This document shows, piece by piece, positions 6,210 to 11,755 of a DNA stretch of 13,892 bases. The stretch covers positions 1-13,892 of the forward strand of contig JAEDOJ010000021.1 of NCBI GenBank assembly GCA_016302015.1. The letters run 5' to 3'. Source of the stretch: Oscillospiraceae bacterium (lineage in GTDB: Bacteria; Bacillota_A; Clostridia; Oscillospirales; Oscillospiraceae). The notes under the pieces are model-generated. The model had not been told where the DNA came from. It worked only from the letters and a program-made list of their open reading frames with translations, and searched no databases. Position 1 is the first letter of the stretch, and each line of letters begins with the position of its first letter. The translations under genes were made by a program, and so were the position numbers.

Positions 6210-7187
6210 TTACCTTCTCCGGATATCCTCGCCTACAAACTGTACCAGTCGATAGGTGCCAAGAATTCTGGAGGCAATCTGGGGCTTATAACGGGCCTCA
6301 ATCTGGTCGTCGGTGAGGTTGGTGGAAATAATCGTTGCCCGCTGCTCCATCATACGGCTGTTGATCAGGGTATACAGGGCGGACAAGGTAAACTGCGTTG
6401 TCATTTCCGTACCCAGATCGTCCATGATCAGCAGATCACAGTTGAAGTATTTTCGATTGTATTCCCGCTGATCCTCCGGGGCAGACCCGAATTTTTCCGC
6501 TTCAAAGTCAGAAAAAATCCTGTTTGCGGTCTCATAAACTACACTGTAGCCCCGGTCGGCAACCACCCGGGCAATGCAGCCGGAAAGAAAGGTCTTTCCC
6601 AAACCGGTGGCTCCCGTAAAAAGCAGGTTGCCGGAGGCTTCGTTAAAATTCTGGGCGTAACGGCGGCAGGTGTTCAGGTTGGACTGCATCACCTTCCGGG
6701 GGGAGACCCCAAGGTCGGGACTGTACTCGTCGGAGTAGTAATCCAGACGAAAGCCGTCAAAGGAGCCTTTGCAGCCGCCCAACAGGGAGGTCAATTCCTT
6801 CCGCTGCTCCTGACGGCACAGCTCCCGGAGACAGGTGCACATATGGGAGCCCTCGTACCCGCTGCCCCCGCATTTGGCGCAGACCGGAGTATCGTCCAGA
6901 AAGCCCTCTTCAAATTCCCCGGCATCCAGAATCCATTCCCGCTCCAACTGCAGGGAGCGGTTTTTCTCCCGAATTTCCGTAAGCACCTTCCCGGAGTCCT
7001 CTCCACGGCGGAAGGCATTGGCAACCAACTGCGCCATGGTCAGCCGCAGCTCCCGGTCAATTTCTGCCAGCCGGGGATACCGCTGATACGCAAGCTGCTT
7101 GTGGGCTTCGATTTCCCGTTCCCGCTCCGCCTTGGCCTGCTCCAGCCGGGCTCTGGCTCTGCGGAGGACTTCTTCACTGTAGGCCAT
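6210..7187 (-). CDS. DnaI/DnaC-family replicative helicase loader (AAA+ ATPase)
   Basis: Probably loads the replicative DnaB-type helicase at the origin or at restart sites, as DnaI does in Bacillus. The 325-residue protein has a charged coiled-coil N-terminus (residues 1-85) and a zinc-binding segment with Cys103, 106, 117 and 119 (possibly 124). A C-terminal AAA+ domain follows: Walker A GATGLGKT at 192-199, Walker B DLLIMDDLG at 251-259, a sensor-1 STN at 288-290 and the SRILG arginine at 307. The start was set at 7187 by GGAGG at 7194-7198 with 6-nt spacing; an upstream in-frame start at 7238 has no such site. The start overlaps the dnaD-like gene by 14 nt, so the two are coupled. IstB-like transposon ATPases share the fold, but no transposase is near. 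Confidence 0.9.
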   Translation of the reverse strand: MAYSEEVLRRARARLEQAKAEREREIEAHKQLAYQRYPRLAEIDRELRLTMAQLVANAFRRGEDSGKVLTEIREKNRSLQLEREWILDAGEFEEGFLDDTPVCAKCGGSGYEGSHMCTCLRELCRQEQRKELTSLLGGCKGSFDGFRLDYYSDEYSPDLGVSPRKVMQSNLNTCRRYAQNFNEASGNLLFTGATGLGKTFLSGCIARVVADRGYSVVYETANRIFSDFEAEKFGSAPEDQREYNRKYFNCDLLIMDDLGTEMTTQFTLSALYTLINSRMMEQRATIISTNLTDDQIEARYKPQIASRILGTYRLVQFVGEDIRRR

Positions 7188-8091
7188 TTTCTTCCTCCAG
7201 TCCTTCCGCCAGAGCCTGCTGAACCGCACGCCGGGCAAGAGGACTTAGTTGATCGTGGTGTCTTTGAATGCCGTCGGTGGACTTTGCCGCCTTTGCAGGC
7301 AGACTGTCCCCTCTGGAAATCTCCTCCGGGGTGTGGAGATTCTTTTCATTCCAACTCTTTAAAATGGAGTTCATGTACGCCCATTTCAGCCCGCCGGTGT
7401 TCAGGCAGGTGCGCTCATAGGCCATCTGAATGGCTTCGTTGGAGAACCCCATGGAAATCCAACCGGAAAGATACTGCTCCTCCCCGGAGGTCAGCCGCCG
7501 CTGATCAATCTGCAGCATCAGGCGAAGCTGCTGAATCCGGTCATGAACCTTCAACCGGGTCTGCACGTGATAGCAGGCGGCTTCCAGATTGTCGATGCCC
7601 TCATCGGCCCAGCGATAGGCTTCCCGTTCGATATTCCGCATGGAAGGGGGACGGACGCCCCGGCGGCGGCTCCGCTCCACGCAATAGGACAGCAGAATCC
7701 CGATGACCTCCGTGGGAAGACGGAGATAGTCCATAAAGGAGAGCAGGGTTTTCAGCTCCTCGGTGGAAAGGGTGCGTCCCAGACGGCGCTGGGCTTCTCC
7801 CACCAGCTTGGAAAACTCTCCCCGGTGATCCTGCAGCGCCTGACGCAGATCGTCGTCGGTGTATGCGGGCTTCTCCGGGAGGAGCGGCTGCTTCACAGAG
7901 GTCTCCCACAAGCCAAGCTGCTTTAAGCAGTCCGTGGCGGAGACCATTTGGGAGACGGAAAAATGCAGGCTGTCCAGAGCGGTCTCAATGGGCAGGTCAG
8001 CCTTACGGTACAGGTACAGCGCCACCGCGTCGGTGCAGCCGCAGGACAGCAGCTTCCGCACCTCTTCGCTTGTCAATGAAATCCCTTGCAT
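7174..8091 (-). CDS. DnaD-domain primosomal protein
   Basis: A 305-residue protein of the DnaD/DnaB (DnaB_2) family, which in Firmicutes remodels DNA and recruits the helicase and its loader during replication initiation and restart. Residues 5-65 look like the N-terminal winged-helix region. A first DnaD-like repeat spans about residues 95-165 and a second about 187-250. The second carries the hallmark Y-x3-I-x3-W as YMNSILKSW (239-247), used for DNA binding in DnaD. The C-terminal 50 residues are polar and probably flexible. The ATG at 8091 has a GGGGAG-like site about 8 nt upstream. The gene is directly ahead of the helicase loader and overlaps it, which supports joint function in the primosome. 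Confidence 0.88.
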   Translation of the reverse strand: MQGISLTSEEVRKLLSCGCTDAVALYLYRKADLPIETALDSLHFSVSQMVSATDCLKQLGLWETSVKQPLLPEKPAYTDDDLRQALQDHRGEFSKLVGEAQRRLGRTLSTEELKTLLSFMDYLRLPTEVIGILLSYCVERSRRRGVRPPSMRNIEREAYRWADEGIDNLEAACYHVQTRLKVHDRIQQLRLMLQIDQRRLTSGEEQYLSGWISMGFSNEAIQMAYERTCLNTGGLKWAYMNSILKSWNEKNLHTPEEISRGDSLPAKAAKSTDGIQRHHDQLSPLARRAVQQALAEGLEEENGLQ

Positions 8092-8129
8092 TCCTCTCTC
8101 TCCCCTCTGCCTGAAGTCGCAGCAGGAGT

Positions 8130-8158
8130 ATTATAACATAGGAAGAACAGGGGAGCAA
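8130..8158 (-). promoter_or_regulatory. Predicted extended -10 promoter of the dnaD-like operon
   Basis: On the minus strand a perfect TATAAT (8130-8135) is preceded by TGT, making an extended -10. TTGCTC (8153-8158) stands 17 nt further up as a weak -35. It ends 38 nt before the dnaD-like ATG. It would drive dnaD-like, the loader and the flavoprotein gene independently of the upstream SDR gene. Confidence 0.65.
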
Positions 8159-8236
8159 GCGGATTGCCGTGACGAAAAACGGAGAAAAACAGCGGGTAAT
8201 TTTGTAGGGGAACTATATCTTGTGGAAGGGCGATTT

Positions 8237-8935
8237 CTAAAGCACAAAGCCCCCGTTGACCCCCAAATTCTGACCGGTGACAAAGTCCGCCTGAGCCAGA
8301 TAGACAAGGGCCCGGGCCACATCTTCAGGGGCGCCGTTGCGCCCCAGGGGGGTTTCCTCCGCCAGCTCTGCCAGCGTGTCTTCGCCCACGCAGCGGGTCA
8401 TATCCGTGAGAATGACCCCGGGAGAAACGCAGTTGACCCGGATGCCGGAGGGGCCTAACTCCTTTGCCAGAGCCTTGGTCAGGGCGATGACGGCGCCCTT
8501 GGTCGCGGAATAGGCCGCCTCGCAGGAGGCGCCCGTCTGCCCCCACATGGAGGCCAGATTTAAAATACAGCCCTCCTGTTTTTGCAGCATGGCGGGAAGG
8601 ACTGCGTTCACGCAGTGATAAATGCCCTTCACGTTGACGGCAAAGAGCCGATCCCACTCCTCCGGGCTGATCTGGGAGATCAGGCCGTAGTGGGCAAGAC
8701 CGGCATTGTTGATCAGAATATCCACAGGGGGGATGGAGGCGATGGCCCTGGCTACGGCGTCTCCGTCGGCCACATCGCAGGCCAGAGCAGCGGCCCCGGT
8801 GGCTGCACAGACGGCTTCTGCGGCGGCTTTGCTGCTGTGGTAGAAAAATGTCACCGGATAGCCCGCTTTGGCAAAGGCTTCTACGGCGGCTCTGCCGATG
8901 CCCCGGCTGCCTCCTGTAATCAAAACGTGTTTCAT
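8237..8935 (-). CDS. SDR-family NAD(P)-dependent oxidoreductase, FabG-like
   Basis: A classical short-chain dehydrogenase/reductase of 232 residues, cytoplasmic, with NAD(P)H as expected cofactor. The cofactor loop TGGSRGIG is at residues 7-14, NNAG at 76-79, the catalytic Ser at 129 and Y-x3-K as Tyr142/Lys146. The C-terminal GQNLGVNGG is typical of the 3-oxoacyl-ACP reductase (FabG) branch. At 232 residues it is slightly shorter than usual FabG, and no other fatty-acid genes are nearby, so the substrate cannot be named. AAGGAG at 8945-8950 sets the start. An intrinsic terminator for the upstream yabR lies only 17 nt before the ATG, leaving no room for a promoter between them. Confidence 0.88.
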   Translation of the reverse strand: MKHVLITGGSRGIGRAAVEAFAKAGYPVTFFYHSSKAAAEAVCAATGAAALACDVADGDAVARAIASIPPVDILINNAGLAHYGLISQISPEEWDRLFAVNVKGIYHCVNAVLPAMLQKQEGCILNLASMWGQTGASCEAAYSATKGAVIALTKALAKELGPSGIRVNCVSPGVILTDMTRCVGEDTLAELAEETPLGRNGAPEDVARALVYLAQADFVTGQNLGVNGGFVL

Positions 8936-8952
8936 CGGAAACTCTCCTTGTG

Positions 8953-8978
8953 AAAAACGCCCCTCCGCAGAGGGGCGT
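8953..8978 (-). terminator. Intrinsic terminator after yabR
   Basis: On the minus strand a perfect 9-bp GC-rich stem (8970-8978 with 8957-8965, 4-nt loop) starts 4 nt after the yabR stop. A run of T follows directly. This is the clearest Rho-independent terminator in the window. It should end the yabP-yabQ-divIC-yabR transcript, with the SDR gene just beyond it. Confidence 0.85.
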
Positions 8979-8982
8979 ATGG

Positions 8983-9384
8983 TCAGCGTCTTCTGGATTT
9001 GGTCTTATGCTCGTACTGCCGGCTTCCGGCAATCTTGCTGTCGGAGTCGGACATGAACTGCTTCAGCTTCTCCTCAAAGGTCAGGGGCGCCTTGGGAGCG
9101 GAAGCTCTGAACTGCTCCGGACGGGATCTGGCAGGACGGGACTGGACCGGCTCCTGCGCCCGCTTCATGGACAGACCGATTTTGCCGCTTTCGTCGATGG
9201 AAAGCACCCGCACCTGTACCGTTTGTCCTTCCGTCAGGTGGTCGTGAATGTCGTTGACAAAGCGGTTCGAGACCTCAGAGATGTGCACCATGCCGGTGCG
9301 GTTTTCCGGCAGCTCAATAAATGCGCCGAATTTCGTGATTGTTTTTACCTTGCCTTCAAGCAATGCGCCTACAGTAAGCTCCAA
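8983..9384 (-). CDS. yabR: S1 RNA-binding domain protein, YabR-like
   Basis: A 133-residue protein with one S1 domain at residues 4-75 (VGALLEGKVKTITKFGAFIEL, then GMVHISEVS and the GKIGLSMKR end), followed by a proline/arginine-rich tail ending RRR. S1 domains bind RNA. This family (YabR, general stress protein 13) is associated with ribosomes or RNA, but its exact role is not settled. The start is a TTG at 9384: there is no in-frame ATG between it and the GGAGG at 9395-9399, and family members begin at the same point of the S1 domain. It follows divIC by 18 nt, the order also found in Bacillus subtilis (yabP-yabQ-divIC-yabR). Confidence 0.88.
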   Translation of the reverse strand: MELTVGALLEGKVKTITKFGAFIELPENRTGMVHISEVSNRFVNDIHDHLTEGQTVQVRVLSIDESGKIGLSMKRAQEPVQSRPARSRPEQFRASAPKAPLTFEEKLKQFMSDSDSKIAGSRQYEHKTKSRRR

Positions 9385-9402
9385 GCTGTATGTTCCTCCG
9401 TT

Positions 9403-9681
9403 TTATTTGCTCTTATCAATGAAGATCAGCTCCCCATCGGCCACCAGATGCAGCCGCTCCCGTGCAATTTTCATGACGGCTTCGTCCGTATCCATGGCGT
9501 CGATGTTGTGCTGGATTTCCAGGTTTTCCTGCTGCAGGGCATCCGCCTCAGCGGCCAGCTTCCGGGCCTGCGCCTGCAAAGCGCTGATTTTAGGCTGAAG
9601 ACTGACCAGGGTGATCATTGCGTAGACCATGACTGCCAAAATGATCAGCTTGGTAATGAGTGACGATTTTCGCAGGCTCAT
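9403..9681 (-). CDS. divIC: Septum formation initiator family protein (DivIC/FtsB-like)
   Basis: A small bitopic membrane protein of 92 residues that, with FtsL and DivIB/FtsQ, forms the divisome sub-complex needed for septum synthesis. Residues 10-28 form a single membrane span. Residues 31-64 form a Leu/Gln/Glu-rich coiled coil facing the cell exterior. ARERLHLVADGELIFID at the end is the conserved A-R-E-x-L-x-x-V-x-x-G-E motif. AAGGAGG at 9688-9694 with 6-nt spacing is a strong ribosome site. The start lies 92 nt inside the yabQ reading frame, an unusual overlap. A promoter-like sequence inside yabQ could let it be expressed without the spore genes. Confidence 0.9.
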   Translation of the reverse strand: MSLRKSSLITKLIILAVMVYAMITLVSLQPKISALQAQARKLAAEADALQQENLEIQHNIDAMDTDEAVMKIARERLHLVADGELIFIDKSK

Positions 9682-10141
9682 CCAGATCCTCCTTCGTTCC
9701 GTGATGCCGCAGCTTTCTTTTACGTTGTTCTTTCATTGTACCCGATTTTTTCCCGTTTGAAAAGATGTTTTTTGCAAATTTTTGGAGTTTTTTCAGGAAT
9801 CTGCGGAAAATTCCCCCAAGAAAACGAAGGGGAAGGGTGAGAATCCTCCAGAAAAGGTCGAAAAATCGGGAAAACGGCCGGCTAAGGGTGAAAAAGTAGG
9901 CAATCATCCCCAGTCCGGTGCCGGCCAGCATGAAAATTCGGTATTCTCCGTTGCCCACATAGAGGGCAAAAAGCAGATTGCCCAGCAGGAAGGTCAGGGC
10001 GAACCAGAGATCCAGCAGATGGCGGAGCCATGGAAGATTCCGCCCCAGCCCCCGCAAAAAATCAAAGTGGATGCCGTAGGCAAGGCCAAGGACAGCAGAC
10101 AGAAGAAATTGACTGCTTTGCAGGCCGAGGGACTGCTCCAT
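9590..10141 (-). CDS. yabQ: Spore cortex biosynthesis protein YabQ
   Basis: YabQ is a membrane protein required for spore cortex formation in Bacillus subtilis, made in the mother cell. This 183-residue reading frame has four hydrophobic segments, at about residues 8-30, 41-62, 70-88 and 95-115. They include GLAYGIHFDFLRGL, which is typical of the family, and a lysine-rich tail follows. The gene starts in a TGATG overlap with the yabP stop and has no strong ribosome site, so it is probably coupled to yabP. The last 30 residues overlap the divIC gene in another frame. One additional A near 9710 would instead end the protein at a TGA overlapping the divIC ATG, so the true C-terminus is uncertain. 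Confidence 0.85.
   Translation of the reverse strand: MEQSLGLQSSQFLLSAVLGLAYGIHFDFLRGLGRNLPWLRHLLDLWFALTFLLGNLLFALYVGNGEYRIFMLAGTGLGMIAYFFTLSRPFSRFFDLFWRILTLPLRFLGGIFRRFLKKLQKFAKNIFSNGKKSGTMKEQRKRKLRHHGTKEDLDEPAKIVTHYQADHFGSHGLRNDHPGQSSA
9735..9763 (-). promoter_or_regulatory. Candidate promoter inside yabQ for divIC-yabR
   Basis: On the minus strand TTTTCA (9758-9763) and TACAAT (9735-9740) are 17 nt apart and end 54 nt before the divIC ATG. This matches 4/6 and 5/6 of the sigma-A consensus. It would explain how divIC, needed in growing cells, escapes sporulation-only control of yabP-yabQ. The region is AT-rich, so a chance match is possible. Confidence 0.35.
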
Positions 10142-10416
10142 CAGCCAAAAAGACGACGGAAGAGACCGCCGGATTTCTGGGGCTGGGCATAGGTCAGGGA
10201 ACTGACGCCTCCCGTGACTGCCACCTGACCGCCGTCAATGGACAGGGTCTGCAGATGAAGCCCTTCCCCCCGGATGATCAGCACCCCCTGAGAGGTGTGA
10301 AGAATCACGGTGTTTTCATCAAAGCTCTCCACCTCCTGCACACCGTTGACGGAGAGCTTTTTCCGGTTTTCCAGCCGAAGCTCATGGGGTATTTCGTGAT
10401 TGGTTTCATTGGCCAT
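10141..10416 (-). CDS. yabP: Sporulation protein YabP (YabP/YqfC family)
   Basis: A 91-residue protein of the YabP/YqfC family. In Bacillus subtilis YabP is made in the mother cell under sigma-E and is needed for normal spore cortex formation. The domain covers about residues 12-75, with LRLENRKKLSVNGVQEVESFDENTVILHTSQG and IRGEGLHLQTLSIDGGQVAVTG. This pattern of short beta strands is typical of the family. The C-terminus is basic and ends GGLFRRLFG. GGAGGG at 10424-10429 supports the ATG at 10416. It overlaps yabQ by one base. Upstream on the same strand, 45 nt away, is a kinase-like gene rather than the S4-domain yabO found in Bacillus. Confidence 0.87.
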   Translation of the reverse strand: MANETNHEIPHELRLENRKKLSVNGVQEVESFDENTVILHTSQGVLIIRGEGLHLQTLSIDGGQVAVTGGVSSLTYAQPQKSGGLFRRLFG

Positions 10417-10427
10417 GGGGCATCCCT

Positions 10428-10444
10428 CCGTATGATATATACGG
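10428..10444. repeat. Small inverted repeat before yabP
   Basis: CCGTAT (10428-10433) and ATACGG (10439-10444) are separated by 5 nt, just upstream of and touching the yabP ribosome site. It could be an operator half-site pair or a weak RNA hairpin. The CATACG on the minus strand faintly resembles a sigma-E -10 (CATACAnT), but I could not find a matching -35 at the right distance. Confidence 0.3.
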
Positions 10445-10461
10445 GGAGGACAGGGAAAATA

Positions 10462-11535
10462 TTACTGAACTTCAGAGGGATCGTACATTTTTGCATCCAG
10501 CACGTCAGACAGCTCCACAAGTCCGTGGTGGAAGCTGCCGCAGTAGTCGTAGTGAACCATACGGCTGTGCAGGCTCTGGACGCAGCGCTCCAGAGACAGG
10601 GAGAAAACGGCCTCGGTGCCCTGACCTGCCGGGTTGGAGCCCACCATCAGACTGCCGCCGTGAAGCCGGGCGATCTCCCGCACCATGGGCAGACCCAGAC
10701 CGAGACCCCAGCGGGAATCACCGGCCCGGGGCTGGGAGAAGCGGTCAAACAGGGAGGCTGCCACCTCCGAGGAGATCCCCTCGCCGTCGTCGGTCACCGT
10801 GATGAAGGCGGTCTGCTTTTGCTTCTTCAGACCGATGCGGATGGAGCCGCCTCGGGGCGTATAGCCCACCGCATTGGACAGCAGATTATATAAGGCTCGC
10901 TCCAGCAGCATGGGATCAACGTCTGCGGGAATGGGAGCCGGGGGAGCTTCGTATTCCAGAGTAATGCCCACGGATTCCACCAGCGGCGTGGCCTGGGCTG
11001 TGAAATCTTTCAGCAGGCGATCCAACTCAACGGGAGTCTTGTGGGCTTCCTTGCGGTGGAGCAGAAGCTGACCGCCGTCCGACATCTGCCCGCAAAGACG
11101 AATAAAGCGGTAGACGGACTGATTCAACTGCTTCACGGCGTCGCTGTCTCCCTCGCTGAGCTGATCGAAGAGGGCGTCGGCGGCGTTTACCAGGGCGTGG
11201 AGCGGCTTTCGCAGGGAGGAAGAGGCGTTTAAAATGGCATTTGCTCCATCCTGGAGGGCTGCGGGGCGCTTTGTGGCGACAAATAATTCATATGCTCCCG
11301 CCACCCGCACCGTGGCGTCGTAGAAGCAGCCATCCAGAATCAGAGAGATGTTTAGGGTGCCGGTACGGTTCCAAAGAGAGTAGAGCGCACCGTCATTTTC
11401 CAGCAGGTCATATAAGGGCGCACCCCCCACCAGAAGCGGGGCGGCGGCGCTGTTGCGCCAGATTACAACCTCCTCCTGAACCAGAAAAGACGGCTGAGAA
11501 AACAGATCCAGTACCTGCTTGAGCTGCTCGTCCAT
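10462..11535 (-). CDS. Histidine-kinase-like ATPase lacking the phospho-acceptor histidine
   Basis: A soluble 357-residue protein with no membrane span. Residues 8-90 resemble a divergent PAS-type sensor fold. Residues 95-160 align with a HisKA dimerisation helix pair, and residues 205-315 form a complete HATPase_c domain: N-box ERALYNLLSNAVGY (212-224), G1 DDGEGI (249-254), F-box FDRF (263-266), G2 GLGLGLP (277-283). The H-box reads ASSSLRKPLHAL (104-115), where kinases have S-H-E-L-R-T-P-L, so Ser106 takes the place of the phosphorylated His. A 38-residue tail follows the ATPase domain. GGAGGT before the ATG at 11535 sets the start; the upstream in-frame ATG at 11586 has no ribosome site. 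No response regulator is adjacent. It lies 45 nt upstream of yabP, with no terminator seen between them. Confidence 0.8.
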   Translation of the reverse strand: MDEQLKQVLDLFSQPSFLVQEEVVIWRNSAAAPLLVGGAPLYDLLENDGALYSLWNRTGTLNISLILDGCFYDATVRVAGAYELFVATKRPAALQDGANAILNASSSLRKPLHALVNAADALFDQLSEGDSDAVKQLNQSVYRFIRLCGQMSDGGQLLLHRKEAHKTPVELDRLLKDFTAQATPLVESVGITLEYEAPPAPIPADVDPMLLERALYNLLSNAVGYTPRGGSIRIGLKKQKQTAFITVTDDGEGISSEVAASLFDRFSQPRAGDSRWGLGLGLPMVREIARLHGGSLMVGSNPAGQGTEAVFSLSLERCVQSLHSRMVHYDYCGSFHHGLVELSDVLDAKMYDPSEVQ

Positions 11536-11627
11536 TGATTTTCCACCTCCTGCAATAGTTTCTGAAAAATTTTTCTCCTCACTCATGGAAATGAGCGGGC
11601 GGAAAATGTCATATTTTGTCTGTTAGT

Positions 11628-11656
11628 ATCATACTTGATTTTCTTTGGAAACGCAA
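11628..11656 (-). promoter_or_regulatory. Predicted promoter of the kinase-like gene
   Basis: On the minus strand TTGCGT (11651-11656) and TATGAT (11628-11633) are separated by 17 nt. The leader to the ATG at 11535 would be about 85 nt. It diverges from the uvrA promoter. Confidence 0.5.
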
Positions 11657-11676
11657 GTCCGCAAACAAAAAGATTT

Positions 11677-11689
11677 CCGCAAGTTGCGG
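11677..11689. repeat. 13-nt palindrome abutting the uvrA -35 box
   Basis: CCGCAA and TTGCGG flank a single G in a perfect odd palindrome that ends immediately before the uvrA -35. The position suits a regulator site for uvrA or for both divergent genes. It does not match the Gram-positive LexA box (CGAAC-N4-GTTCG). Confidence 0.35.
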
Positions 11690-11718
11690 TTGTGGAAGCA
11701 ACAGAAATGTGTTATAAT
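11690..11718 (+). promoter_or_regulatory. Predicted extended -10 promoter of uvrA
   Basis: TTGTGG (11690-11695) and TATAAT (11713-11718) are 17 nt apart, and TGT precedes the -10, making it extended. The leader to the uvrA ATG is about 30 nt. I see no LexA operator overlapping this promoter. Confidence 0.7.
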
Positions 11719-11755
11719 ATGAGTTCAAATATGCAACCAACAGCGGAGGCACATC

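Noticed and set aside
6210..7187. IstB-like transposon helper ATPase (mobile element)
   Set aside because: The AAA+ fold is shared, but the zinc-binding N-terminus, the adjacent DnaD-domain gene and the absence of a transposase or terminal repeats favour a chromosomal helicase loader.
5742..7706. Very long plus-strand open frame (654 codons)
   Set aside because: It runs antisense through three well-supported genes (flavoprotein, helicase loader, dnaD-like). The translation shows no domain, and its length reflects GC-rich codon bias on the other strand.
10416..10461. Sigma-E promoter for yabP
   Set aside because: A CATACG resembling the -10 is present, but no -35 element occurs at the required 13-15 nt distance, so I do not call it.
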